The translations under genes were made by a program, and so were the position numbers. Under the pieces are notes generated by a model. That model did no database searches. It saw nothing but the letters and a program-made list of their open reading frames with translations, and had not been told where the DNA came from. A DNA stretch of 64,000 nt. Origin: Nectonema munidae. Lineage: Eukaryota > Nematomorpha > Nectonematoida > Nectonematidae. The DNA is taken from the NCBI GenBank assembly GCA_030549495.1, contig JAUIRK010000173.1, forward strand, positions 558,001 to 622,000. The letters run 5' to 3'. This document shows, piece after piece, positions 44,300 through 56,700 of this stretch (position 1 is the stretch's first letter; each line of letters opens with the position of its first letter).

Positions 44300-46370
44300 T
44301 ATTACTAGTGCAAATTATATTCAATACTCCTTCATTTCATTATTCTATAATTTATATACAAAGAATTTAGGCTCATCAATTTCAAAAGTGCACGCCATAT
44401 ACATTTTACTAAGGTGCTATGTACTAGGTAGTGTACTTGTGATGTCACATTTTAAAAGTATTTCAAACCGTTTTTTGAAATTGTTGAAATGGAGTGTCAA
44501 AATTATGCAAAATAACCGCGCATAATTAAAAAAGCTCATTTATATTTTTGCCTAAGACTTACAATGAAGGAAAGGTCATTGCAATTTACAAAATAACTTT
44601 CAAATTTTCATCATATCGATGTTGAGTGCGGTCAAAGAGCCTATCAAAGACTTCAATACTGCTCACAACTGAAGTTTGTTGCCCACCTCTGATAGATCTG
44701 CTAAGATAGGACAAGGAAATGGCTTCTTAGGGAGATTTTAAAAGAATGAGAGTCAGAGACAGAAATTAAAGTGCTGAAGGATCATTTGTTTGAAATAAAA
44801 AGAATAAAACAAAAAAAGTACAGTTTTAAAAAAAATTATATTTATGCTACACGAATTTTCGACACCACGAGTCTTTATCAAATTAAAGTACTTAATGCAG
44901 TAGAAGTTGTAAAATGCTTTGAGTTCAATGGATTAAACGGGGTTAGTAGAGGTATTAGGAATAAAAATGCAAATACTACATCATACCATCATCTTACAGC
45001 AAAAAGACAGATATCATATCAACGACATGTTTTACTCATCATACTCCATACTGAATACTACCTTGTCATATAGTAGTCCTAGAACACTCAATAACGAACA
45101 CAAACAGATGACTTATAGATGATACAAATTCTATTCCAATTATTTACATTGAATAGGTTTCTCTATATTGTTGTTATAATTTAATACACAGAGACGTCGT
45201 TTTGCATTTTTGAGTTTCTCTTTTTGTTCTATTTTAAAATGGTATTCATTATTGATGAATATACTTATTATAAAGAAGAGAAAGCTTGTTTTTTAATATT
45301 TTTTTATCCATTAAAAAATTTAATTTGGTAGGTGAAGAAACAAAAACTTTTTATTGTATACATTGCAAACCAGCAAAAAATGTAACGATAAAAATAATTT
45401 TTTAAGTTTATAAACTTATTTTTTTATAAGAAATTTAAGGAAAAATTGTGTACATGAGGGATGATGAAGGAAATTATACTGTAGTTAAAAATCAACTTTT
45501 ACACAACGACGATCCCAATTCTTTCAACAAGGAAATTATAGAAGAAATCCAAAAAGATACCAAAACAAAAGCATTCATGCCAACTAAAATAATATACGAG
45601 TAATTGAAAAATTATTTTTTTACTTTCGTTTGTAACTTCAATACATGATTTTTTAAGTGACATAATGAGTAATATCGATGACGAAAATAGAAACGAACTA
45701 ACGAAACCACCGAGTATCAAAAGATTGATCAGGAAAAATAAAAAACAACCTGCTAACATTGACTTTGAAATACCAACTGGCGTTATAAATCTCAGTTTCG
45801 GAGATCTTTTTTTAAAGATTGACATCATGCTCGATTGCAATAAAAGATTGCTTTGCTTTTCAGCTTTCGTGTTAAGGTTTTTTCAGCCATTTTCATCGCA
45901 AGTTAACTTATTTGGTATTTCTTAGATATTGCTTGATGATGTTTAATATTGATGAGATATTCGTCAGTGGAACATTTAAAAAGTGTCCAACAAATTTTTA
46001 CTGTCCATATTTTCTTTAATACTCATCAGATTCCAAATTTATAAAGTCTGTTACCAGATAAAAAAAGAAAAATTTTACCAGTATATTGATTTTCATTATT
46101 TTTAAAAAATTTGGAAAACATTTGCATAAATTTTCATTTTCAAGAATAATCCATAATCACTTGAAGGAATAAGGAATTAGTTAAAAATACATATCTGGAG
46201 ACTTTGAAAACATTGCCATCATAAATGCGGTTAGGAAAGTCAAGCTTCACACAAAATTCATCTTATAATTTTTAACCTTGTTTTGTTTATAATAGGTATA
46301 TCCAAAATCCAAATAGCGAATTTAAAGGATGTTATTTCCACCACACTTCTGCAATTAAAATTTAGTCAAC
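44300..46370. other. intergenic; no supported gene
   Basis: Open stretches such as 44771-45073 and 45665-45925 lack domains. The part from about 45420 may include worn upstream pieces of the piggyBac at 46.4 kb, but I could not align them with confidence. Confidence 0.4.
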
Positions 46371-46379
46371 TCAGGTTCC

Positions 46380-47003
46380 AAAGTGAAATATTCTAAAAAT
46401 GTAACTTTCCGTACAATAAGATTACTCCTTTCTTTAGCTTTTCTTCCGTTGAATGAGGTACCACCTCTGTATTATTTTTGTTTCATTTCAATACAATTTT
46501 TCTTCAGGTTGATTAGTTTTATTATATTTATATTATCTTCGATGCATGATGAAGTGAAAATAAGAGATGACGAAAAGAAAAAACCGGATCAGATGATTTT
46601 TTACAACGAAACCAAGGGAGATGTGGATACAGCCGATGAAATGCTGAAAATGTAAAGGAGATGGCCACTTTCTGTTTTTTTCAACCTGATAGATATAGTT
46701 TGCTGAATTCTTTTATAATATGAAAGTCTTTAGGAATAAGAAAAACGAGTCGAAGAGAATTTTTGATTCAGCTACGAGAAGAATTGTGTCAAAGCAGAGT
46801 CAGTGAGACGGAAAAAATTCAACTCTATCAGCTTGAATAGTGCTAAAACTCAGATGTCAGACGATGTGGAAACACGAAGAAGAACGTGTAGAATTTGCAA
46901 GAAGAACAAAACAAGAATCACATGTTACAATTGCTCAGATTACGTTTGCGGCACCTGTTCCATAAGTGTGTGTAAAAATTGTGTTCCAAATGTCAATAAA
47001 TGA
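46380..47003 (+). pseudogene. piggyBac transposase C-terminal fossil
   Basis: FILSSMHDEVKIRDDEKKKP (46531 onward), then MIFYNETKGDVDTADEML, which holds the third catalytic Asp region (family GGVD..DqM; here GDVDTADEM), then RRWPLSVFFNLIDIVC with a frame change, and finally the C-terminal cysteine-rich domain TCRICKKNKTRITCYNCSDY and CGTCSISVCKNC (46888-46985). These match piggyBac order and spacing. The N-terminal two-thirds is missing or unreadable. No TTAA-flanked ends were assigned. Confidence 0.85.
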
Positions 47004-47104
47004 AAATTTGTATTTTATTCTGCTCACATAAATTAAAAAAAACTATTTTATAAACGCTATATGAGATTTTTTCAAAGCCGGTCAATTGACCGGGTCTGGA
47101 CCTT

Positions 47105-47245
47105 TAAGGTATAACATGATAAAAAAAAAATTTTTTTTAAAATTTTTTTTTTTCAAAAAATTTTGGAAAAAAAAAAAATTTATTTCAAAATCTCCTCAAA
47201 AAAAAAAAAATAAAAAAATTTTTTTTTTTATAAAAAAGAGTTGGG
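47105..47245. repeat. homopolymer-dominated low-complexity block
   Basis: Alternating long A and T runs, with a run of seven G at 47243-47249. Open frames across it (47086-47549) come from the composition, not from a gene. It may be a true simple sequence or an assembly weak spot. Confidence 0.7.
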
Positions 47246-47549
47246 GGGGTGGTTTTTTAAGGAAATTCACGATTATTTTCCTCCTCTCACTTCAGAGATT
47301 AGTAGGGCTGTTTCGTTTTCAATATTGTTTACATCTATTTTTACTGAAATGGTTCAAATTATATTGGAAGTTTTACTTGCTATAAAAAAAGAGAAATTTA
47401 GATTTTTTAATTTTAGGAGTTGTTTCTTTTTTAATGAGAAATTTTCAGTTTTGAAAAAGGAAATTGGACACAATCATGAACCGAATGAAATGCGAAAAAT
47501 TGAAGTCAAAGAAGATTCTCGAGCTTTAAATTTTCACATCAACACATAA

Positions 47550-49163
47550 GATATATGGGTAATTTAAAGTTTAAAAGTACGCACATATTTTTTATGTATT
47601 TTTTTTGAATAGTGATATCACTACAGTAAATATAAAGGATTTAAATAAATCACCTAATCGAGAGCTCTTAATTTTAAACCATAAACGAAATATAAATTTG
47701 TTTGAAACTGTACTCTTTTTGTCTAAGCAGGTCTATTGATTAACACGGTTTTGATTTCAGCTTCAAAAATTGCGTTCTCTATTCACTTGAAATATGAAAT
47801 GGCAATAATAACATGTGAAGATAGAGTGTGTTGCAGGGGGAGTGTAGCGACTATCTAAAAGGAAAGCGTTTTGCAAAAAATGTGAAGTATCACAGTGACT
47901 CAAACCCAATAGTAAGACATAAGAGAAAAATTGAATCAAAATTCAGATTAAAATTTTTTTTTTAAATTTATTTCTGTTTTCCTACAAGGAATCTCTTCAT
48001 TCGCGGTAGTTGTCTTCTTTCACATGTTACAAGGATAGCTTCCACCGTTGCTAAATCCTTATTAATGATGATGAATACAATCCAAATTGGTGATTTAGCT
48101 ATTTTTGAAACTATTATATCATCCTCGAAACAAATTATTGGTAAGAGCTTCAATGTTGACAGTTGAATCAAATTCATTTCTTCTATCAGGAAGTATAATG
48201 ACGGAAGTGAAAGAATAACAGGCTTGGTGCCAATTACATAGTCGACATCAAAATATAAACAAGTAGAGGATGTCTTTAAAGCAGGGTAACAAATTCTTGA
48301 AACATAATACATTCCATTCTTAACCATACACGCAGGTGAGAAAATGTTTTGGAATCATATCTAAAAACAAAGCTCCTAGCATTCTCCAAAATCGCCTTTC
48401 TTTATAAATTTCCTGTGGCTATCTCGGCTTTCTGATGAATCAACTGCTGCTCTGATAACTATTTAAGCCCACAAAAAGTTATAGCGTTAAAATTATAGGA
48501 ATCGCCATAACGTTAACCCTTTGAGGAAAAGAATCTATAAGACTAATAGTCTACTTTCTTTTTCAACTAAATTTCGCGTTTAAAGCACAGACACAAAAGA
48601 GTCACACTCGCCTTCAAAGGTTTACTTTAAGGATTCTGGATTTGAAAGATTTCTTTGAAGTTTTTTGGGACTGGTTGTATCATTGAGTGCGTCCACCCTG
48701 TAAATGACTTGTCTATTTTGTCGACTTACATCTGCTAAAGCATCAGCATTACAGCTACTCTGTTCCCCATGTAGGCATATATTTTTCTTCAAAGATTGAG
48801 GAGCGGAATAAATTTCTTAATTATTATATTAAAATCACTTCACTTTGTTCCCAGATTTGATGTTAGCTTTTCATGGAATCCAAATGTCTTCTGCTTAATC
48901 CAGATGGATTTGTAATTATTCTCATTTTGTGAATATTTTATTCATTTTTCAATTATATATATAGTTAAAACAAAGTTGAATTGAAAAAAGAACATAATGA
49001 AATATATAATATATATATATAATTTTTAGAGCATTTTTTTATCAATTTAGAAGTATTAAGAGTTCTGAAAAAATATGATATATCGATAATTAATTAAACA
49101 TAAATTAATATGATTACTTCTTTATATTATAAAATCAAGGATAAGGTTTTAAAATACATAAAT
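47550..49163. other. intergenic; one unrecognised open frame
   Basis: A 119-aa ATG-initiated frame on the minus strand (48327-47968, starting MVKNGMYYVSRICYP) has a hint of beta-strand pattern but no family I can defend. A (TA)n run lies at about 49005-49020. Confidence 0.4.
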
Positions 49164-51305
49164 CACTGAACAACAAATTTCAAAAAAATATTTTTACTGG
49201 AGATGTGTAAAGTGATTAAGACTAATTTGGGTACGCTGATTTCAAAAATCATAACTGTTTTGCTGTATCACGTCAGGATTTTCAGGAACAGAAATGTTCC
49301 CATTGCCTAGAAGTCAGTATTTCAATGAAATTTACATATGTCTTTAACATGTCTATTACATTGACATTGACGTACAATTGTTATTAACTTGTGTTATATT
49401 TCTTTCTTTCAGATAAAGATGAGTAGGCGTTCCTGTACCAATCATCCTGACAACTTCTGTTATGTCTGTGGTCGGTATACCCAAAAAGATCAACAGCGAA
49501 GTATATCTACAGCAGTGAAAATGAAGTCCGCCTATTTTCACTATTTCGGGTGTAAGATGGGGGACCAAGAAGAGAGCTGGGCACCACACATCTGCTGCAC
49601 AAGCTGTCACACAACCTTGACTCAGTGGTTGGTGGGCAAGCGCGCGAGCATGCCATTTGCGTTGCCCATGATATGGCGTGAGCCGCAGAATCAAAGTTAT
49701 TTCTGCTGCACAAGCATCGCCGGCTTCAACAAGAAGAATAAAGGTCACATCAAGTACGCTGACTGCGTCTATGCTCGTAAACCTGTGCCTCATGATGACG
49801 AGAACCCCGTTCCAACAACTCCAGCTGATCAGAACATAGCTGTAAGCAGTGGTGAAGAGGATGGTGATGATGAACCTGTTGAACCCGACACTCAAGAACC
49901 ACACCTTCTGAACCAGGGAGACTTAAATGATCTTGTAAGAGATCTCTCGCTGTCAAAGGCGAAGGCAGAACTGCTTGGATCAAGGCTGCAGCAGTGGAAT
50001 CTACTGGAACATATAACCAAGATATCCTTGTTCAGAGCACGTCACAGAGACATGGCTGAGTTCTTTGAGATGGAAGACACGATGACATTTTGCAGTGACA
50101 TCAACGGTCTGTTGAAAGAACTTGGGTGTGATCACGATCCTGCAGACTGGCGCCTCTTCATCGACTCGGGTAAGAACAGCTTGAAGGCTGTTTTGCTCCA
50201 CAATGGCAACGAGAAACCATCATTCCCACTGGCTCACGCGTTCGGCATGACAGAGACCTATGAGACTATGCGGCAGCTGCTTGATTCCATCAAGTACAAA
50301 GACTTCAACTGGCACATCTGCGGAGACTTGAAAGTGGTGGCGCTGTTGTTAGGGCTGCAGTCAGGCTACATGAAATACATGTGCTTCCTTTGTCTCTAGG
50401 ATAGCAGAGACGACAAGAATCACTGGACGAAGAAAGATTGGGAAGAGCGAAAGGAGCATGTACCCGGTCGACACAACGTGAAGCATGTCGCCCTTGTCGA
50501 CCCAGCTAAGGTTTTCCTTCCACCACTCCACATAAAGCTCGGCTTGATGAAAAGTTTTGTACGGGCAATGGATCTGAATGGGCGTGGGTTTTTATACCCC
50601 AAGGAAAAGTTTGGCAACACCTTGTCGGAGGCCAAGATCAAGGCTGGTGTCTTTGTTGGACCGCAAATCCGACAGATTATGAAGGACGAAACTTTTCCGA
50701 CAACTCTAAACCCCTAAGAGCTGGCAGCGTTGAGGAGCTTCAAAGCTGCGACGGACAACTTCTTGGGGAACGAGTGTGTGGACAACTATGAAGAAATAGT
50801 GCTGCAGCTGCTGAAGTCCTTCAGGAAACTTGGCTCCAGGATGTCTCTGAAAATCCATTTCCTACACCAGCACCTGAACTTCTTCCCTGAAAATTTGGGA
50901 GCAGTCTCGGACGAGCACGGCGAGCGATTCCACCAAGAGATTTCACTCATGGAGACGCGTTACCAAGGGCGGCACAATCCGAACATGATGGGTGATTTCT
51001 GCTGGTTCCTGCATCGTGAAACTGACACAGAGCAGCACAAACGCAAAGCCAAATGCCTAAAGCATTTTTAATTAAAATTTTAGTGGAGTTTTTCTGTAAT
51101 TTCTATAATTTTGAAGCATTCATGATGAAATAAATGAATTTTTGTAAATTTCATTGAAATTCTGACTTCTAGGCAATGGGAATATTTCTGTTACTGAAAA
51201 TCTTGACGTGATACAGCAAAACGGTTATGATTTTTGAAATCAGCGTACCCAAATTAGTCTAAATCACTTTACACATCTCCAGTAAAAATTTTTTGTTGTT
51301 CAGTG
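49164..51305 (+). mobile_element. DDE transposon with 165-bp terminal inverted repeats (tentatively CMC/Chapaev-like)
   Basis: The left end (49164-49336) and right end (51143-51305) are inverted repeats of about 165-170 bp, high in identity, beginning CACTGAACAACAA. The left copy has about 10 extra bases near 49175-49195. One transposase gene lies between. Flanks are AAAT and TAAT, so the target duplication is unclear. The CACTG start would fit the CACTA/Chapaev group, but this is a guess from end sequence and general protein look. The long well-matched ends show a fairly young copy. Confidence 0.93.
49419..51071 (+). pseudogene. transposase of the long-TIR element, one frame with two internal stops
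   Basis: ATG 49419 follows an acceptor-like TTCTTTCTTTCAG. About 550 codons run in one frame to the stop at 51069-51071, broken only by TAG at 50397-50399 (where relatives as I recall have Trp in FLCLWDSR) and TAA at 50715-50717. The N-terminus is Cys/His-rich (CTNHPDNFCYVCGRYT, then HICCTSCHTTL and CCTSIAGF), a zinc-binding DNA-contact region. The core has LFIDSGKNSLKAVLLHNGN, WHICGDLKVVALLLG and DEHGERFHQEI, plausible first Asp, second Asp and Glu of a DDE enzyme, and PPLHIKLGLMK between. I recall near relatives widely in arthropods, usually called uncharacterised proteins. No frameshift is seen. Confidence 0.88.
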
Positions 51306-53160
51306 TAATGTAAGTTGATATATTACAGGCGTTTTCGATCTATTGCGTGGTTGTTGCAATCAATTACGGTAACGAAATTCTAGATATAGCATAACGTAGC
51401 ACCACCCCCCCCCCCCTCAAATCATGGAACTGATGTTTTGGAAGGTCTCGAAATTTTTGGGTTTTATGTTCTTCCTGATATAACGAACTAAAATTGAGCT
51501 CCCTTTGTTATAAGCAGATTTTAATGTACATCGTTATTCCATTTGATAAAGTCGTTTTTGCATTTGATAGCTATTAACTTTAAGTGGACCTGATTTGAAT
51601 ATCGTCTGCCATAATTTTGAAAGTCGTTGCTAAAATTTTGTTAATAAATATGAAAATAAATTCTATATTTTATTTTATACATTTAAAGTTACAAAAACAT
51701 TCTTTTTGATCCCCTTCACGACCAGTAGCGTAAAACTTTTTGACTAACAACGCGTTTACTGATTTTCTTTTAATTGATTTATTTTCCTCTTGATTAATAG
51801 CTTCAGTTAATTTGCAGATAAAGATTAAACACCAAAAAATGAAGAAGACACCTAAAAGGTAAGATAAAATAGTTAAAAAGGTATTTTAAATAAAATTAGC
51901 ACTGTTAATATTGATTACTATATGAATTTAGGTAATAAAATCAAAATTGCGAACAAAATATAACACAAAAGCAAAAAAAACAACATAGCAATAGATCGAA
52001 AAACACTGTATATATAAGTGATATCATAAATGTTATCAAAAAAACGCTATAAAATGCAGCTAATTTAGATGTAAACCTGAAGTGTACTGTATTCTGGAGA
52101 AAAATTCTTTGCATTTTATCAATTTGCACCCGCACCGCCCCGCAACTTTTCAAACTGCGTTGCCCCGCCCCGCCCCGCAATTAACAAAATAAAATATGCC
52201 TTACTAATTTTAGACTTTTACGCGTGCATTAAAATCTTCGCACTCGTTCTGACTCACTTTTTTTCTTTTTTTTTTAGAGCGGTTTCTCTAAGTTTCATTT
52301 AATCGATTTGCACCAGCTCTGCCAAGCATCGCATCAGTTTGTGTCTGCTCTGCTCCGCTCGGCATTTTATCTAGTTTTGTTTTCTGCAGGTATGTCTGCG
52401 CCAACTCTCAAAATTAGCAATGCTTAAATCTATTTCTTATTATACTTCAAAATCTTTACTAAATAAATGCTTAACCCTTTCAGGCACAATGGGACACCAC
52501 TGTCCAAAAATCGTCTGCTTAATTTATATAAAAACTCATTGAGAAAGAAAGCATACAATTTTTCTATGTTTCTTTATGCATTTAATTTTTTTTGTTTCTT
52601 CTCTCACATTCTTATCTAGACAAGGCAATAACTCAAGCACACGACACAAGAAGCTTCTCTCTCTTTGTTCTGTCATACTCCATTCTTCTCTAACTCTGAA
52701 ATTATTTGATCCATAACACACACATGCTTTTTCCTTGTTTCGCAATTTTTGACATCACACTTAGCTTTCTATTTCTTTCATTTCATTCTAATGTTCTTGC
52801 TTCACAAATTCTCACTAACCCGCCTTATTGATAAGGACAGCCCGCATCCGCCCCGCCCCACACAAAATTTTCTTCAAATGACCCGCATCCGCCCCGCCCC
52901 ACGATTAATAAAATGTAGATAACCCACATCCGCACCGGGAGTGCGGGTCCCGCATAACCCGCGCAGGGTTATACTAGCTACTTAAACGTTGGCTTTTGCT
53001 GCTTATAAAAACTTGAAAATATCAAATAAACTCTAATTCTTTATGCCTCCTATTATTTTGAAATTATTCTGAGAACAGACGGTTCCATTTTAAATAGTGA
53101 AAATTGCTTTATTCGTTTATTTTGTCTCCTTTCTCTCTTATGTTAATTATGTAGCAAATT
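51306..53160. other. intergenic with C-run and GC-rich terminal-like blocks
   Basis: A run of twelve C lies at 51405-51416. Two blocks full of CCGCCCCGC (52125-52195 and 52835-52970) face each other about 700 bp apart and may be the ends of a non-autonomous DNA element. TTAACCCTTTCAGGCACAA at 52471 looks like a TTAA-type transposon tip. No gene. Confidence 0.45.
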
Positions 53161-53164
53161 TTTC

Positions 53165-53325
53165 AATTTTGAGTTAAAGGTAAGGTGTAGCGAATGTATT
53201 TTCATTGACCAGGCACTGATGTACCGCTTATGTCAAACTATGAACAAATTCGTATCGATGAGGAATCGAATCCAGAGGCTTCCGTGCTAGGTCCATCATC
53301 TCAACCAAACTGCAATGCCACCTAT
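53165..53325 (-). mobile_element. tRNA-like SINE copy 2
   Basis: On the minus strand: A-box-like GGTTGAGATGATGGA (53292-53306), B-box-like GGATTCGATTCC (53263-53274), 17 bases between them, then a body ATAGTTTGACATAAGCGGT and an end near CGCTACACC. It shares layout, spacing and ending with the copy at 35.7 kb. Confidence 0.55.
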
Positions 53326-53341
53326 AGAGTATGCTGTAGGG

Positions 53342-53720
53342 CAGGGGCCGGGAACCTTTTTGACTAAAAGAGCCCAAAAAACACATATTTTAAAATCTAA
53401 TCCTCTGAGAGCCATATATATTTTTAAATACTGATTACAACTAAATGGAAAAAGAAGACCAACAATTTTATAGTATAATAAGACTCTGAATTTATTTTAA
53501 ACAATATTGTTTTATCGAAGTTATTTATTAATAAGCAAAGTCTGCATCATCAGCTTTATTTGTGTCGTCGTGATTCGTAATGATGACGTAGAATTGGCAA
53601 GAAGGATAAGCATTATCGCAATACCTCCCTTTATCCTGAAGGCCACCTAATTTATCTGAGCCCGATGCAGTCATCAAAAGAGAAATGTCTGGCTCGCGAG
53701 CCATAGGTTCCCGACCCCTG
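53342..53720. mobile_element. 379-bp hAT MITE with perfect 8-bp TSD
   Basis: CTGTAGGG is present at 53334-53341 and 53721-53728. Ends are inverted repeats: left CAGGGGCCGGGAACC, right (reversed) CAGGGGTCGGGAACC, 14 of 15. These are hAT-type tips. Inside are AGAGCCCAAAA and, near the right, GGCTCGCGAGCC, both usual in this MITE type. No coding capacity; it depends on a hAT enzyme elsewhere. Confidence 0.95.
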
Positions 53721-53729
53721 CTGTAGGGG

Positions 53730-54232
53730 ATACGTCAAATTAGTTTTCAAAAAATTTAAGTTATGCTCTAAAATTTTTTAGTTTTTGTTGAAGTTCTATA
53801 ACTTTTTCTGATAGACTTTTTTTCCTTAAAAGTTATTATAAAAGGCAAATCATTGCAAAAAATTGTTATTTTACTTTTTGTAGCTTGTATCAATTTAGCT
53901 TTTAAACTATTTTTGAATGATGCTGAGTAAAATGAAATACTGCGATCTTAATTTTTTGTTTTATTTTTGTTTGCACAATTATAACTTCGTTTTATACCCT
54001 TGCCCCTGAATCAATCACATTTTTTCATATAAACATCGCAGGGTGTCTAGTAGACTCTTTGCCTTTAGACTACATTCACTCATATAAAACTATGCAACGT
54101 TCAGTTATTTGTTTTCTCTATGAATGAAATATCTTTTCATCAATTCCTGTAATGTGCCTGGTAAACTACTTCATTTTTCAAATGAAAAGCCTATTCCACC
54201 CCCTAACATTTTTGGATTTTTTTTAATCCCCC
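53730..54232. other. intergenic, no gene
   Basis: Nothing recognised. Confidence 0.5.
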
Positions 54233-54724
54233 CAGAAAAAATGCCCCCGAAATAAATGCCCCAATTAAAAAGTAGGAAAAAATGCCCCCTAATTTTTTAT
54301 TTTCAGGATTTTTTTAATTATATAAATATTATTATTTGGTACCGTTTTGAAAGGCTAAATTTCTAAAATTTCTTAATCTATAGGGTTTTTTCTTTATAAA
54401 GTTCTTGAAAGCATACACACAAAGTCCAAAAATATTTGCTGTTATATAAAATTTTTTTTTTGTATTTAAAAAATTGTCGTATGCTGAGTTTTTTAGTTTA
54501 CTTTAATTAAATTTTAAATGTTTTAGATGAAAAAACTTTTTTTTTACAAAAAAATCTTTATTTGACATATCTTTTTTAAAAATTTTAATTAATAATTTTT
54601 TGAAATTTTTTGAGTTGGGGCATTTTTTCCTAATTTTAAATTGGGACATTTTTTTCCAAATTTTAAATTGGGACATTTTTATGGGGCATTTTTTCCTACT
54701 TTTTAATTGGGGGCATTTTTTCTG
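54233..54724. mobile_element. fold-back MITE with GGGGCATTTTTTCC repeats
   Basis: The left end CAGAAAAAATGCCCCC and right end GGGGGCATTTTTTCTG are perfect inverted repeats of 16 bases, and the matching continues inward through AATTAAAAAGTAGGAAAAAA. The right arm holds extra direct copies of a unit near AATTGGGACATTTTTTCC (54613-54700). Total 492 bp. No clear target duplication and no gene; the small open frame in it is a by-product of the repeats. Confidence 0.8.
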
Positions 54725-56700
54725 CGCACTATATTCAATATGTAAATTTAATCAAAATATTTTCGCTGGAAGTATAGTATTTAAATTCACCAATTTTGTA
54801 AAAAAAAATATAAAGTAGTCTTATAAATTTAGGACTTTAGGTTTGTGCTGAATACACTCTATTTTAAAGGATTGCTTGAATATTTGATCTCCCGTGGTAT
54901 TTCCAGACTACTAAAGAAAAGTCTTGTTGACTTTATATAAATTTTTTTGTTTAAATGATCAAATTGCGTTTTGTTTACAAAACGAAATATTTCATCAATA
55001 ACGGGCTGAATTTCAACAAATTTATCTAAGGTTTCCTTTTGAATCCTATTTTCTGCCTAAAAGATCCTTCTCTGTAAATTAAAGTAAACTCAGCATTTTA
55101 AAGTTAACAAAATTCATCTTCAAACCAATTTTGTATATTTTTTCTCACTAATAAATCCTAAAGGAATTATTTTATAAGCAAGCTCAAAGCTCTATTCAGA
55201 TGATTATAGATAAAGAGAAGCGGGATGTAGTCAATCATAATAGATGAGTGCAAAAACAATATTGGACCAATAAATTCGCTTTTTTGATTTCGGAAGTAGT
55301 ACAGCACATACCTTTTGTTTAAACTATAGTTTACATAAGTAATACGTTTTAAAAAAATATTTGGTCTTAATGAGAACAGCTTTTTATGATTCTAATTTAC
55401 AATTTTTCAAATTAAATCTAAACACAAATAAAAAATGAAACTAAAATTTTGAGTATTGGGAGAGAGTTAGGCGCTTCTAGATTTAAGCAGGAGTTTGTAA
55501 GTACTTAACGTCGATGATATTTTAATGAAGGAATCTGTAATCATGTTTTTAATTTAGCAATACCTAACTAAATTAAGCAATATATCAAGTAGACTTCAGA
55601 AAAAATTAACATGTTTATAAATTAAATTAATTTACTGTAAAATAAAAAACTAAGAATGATATTTGGGAGATCTGAGTAAAATGAGTATCATATCTTAAAA
55701 GATGTAATAATATTTTTAAATTTGTTAAAACTAGAATTTAGTTAATAAAATTATTTTTCTTTTGAAACTCAAACATTAAAATAATTACAATAAATAGAAA
55801 ATGAAGTTTTTTTACAATTTCATTCAATTGATTTATAAGAAAAATTAACAATACTTTCATGCCATTTTGGAAAAGGTTATAGATTAGGAGTGAACCTAAA
55901 AAAAACGGAAATATATAAATTTATAATTTATATATTTCTGAATATTCTTAATTCATGTGCGATATAAGGCAGTTAAAAGTAAATAAAGTCGACTTTAGAT
56001 TTCTGATACCCCTTAATGTTAGATAATCTTATTTTATATAATTTGTGTATAAGCAGAAAGATCGCACCTTTTCAAAGAGAATACTTCTAAATATTACATA
56101 ATAACTTATAAAAATTAAATAATAATTGCGAAAATAGATAATAGAATATTTTTAGGTCACGGTTTTGAGAAATAAAAAAAACTTTTAGGTTAACTTTTTA
56201 AGAGGAGAGAATTTATTAAAGAAGCAGCACTATATAAGTACAAATATATATATATATATATATATACAAATGCAACGGTAATGAATATAAACTTATAGTT
56301 AACCTAGATAAAATAAGACTCAAATTTTATGAGTTTATTAAAACTAAAGAATCAAAAGCCTAAAATGGCCGTTACTAGATTTTTCAGAATAGAAATATAT
56401 TTTTATTTTTTGACACAAAGATTATAAAAGTAAAAAATAAGGCTATATTCTGTTTAGAGATAAAAGGTAATTTTTTATTCTATTTTTAAAGGAAGGTAAC
56501 GAAACATCCAAGTTATCAAACAAAAATATTCATTAGTTTTTTTAAAGATAGAAATATTGGAACCTTTCAGCATATAATTAACTCTAATAGGTAAGTTAGA
56601 ATTTCTAGTTTCATAAGGAATGACTGTTTTATATTTGATGAAATTTCCAAAAATGTTGTTTAAATGTCCATGTAAATTTTAAAACAAAAATACCGCTACT
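54725..56700. other. AT-rich intergenic, (TA)n microsatellite
   Basis: No gene. A TA run lies at about 56245-56267. The last few hundred bases may be the 3' untranslated region of the minus-strand LINE. Confidence 0.45.

Noticed and set aside
44771-45073. 100-aa frame
   Set aside because: No ATG at its start, no domain, AT-driven composition.
47086-47549. Lys/Phe-rich frames
   Set aside because: Created by A and T homopolymers; no codon or domain signal.
47968-48327. 119-aa minus-strand frame with a faint arrestin-like strand pattern
   Set aside because: Similarity too weak to defend; left as unrecognised.
49356-49904. 182-aa frame on the minus strand
   Set aside because: Antisense shadow of the transposase on the plus strand.
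54600-54818. Frame with repeated LNWDIFF-like words
   Set aside because: By-product of direct repeats in the fold-back MITE arm.
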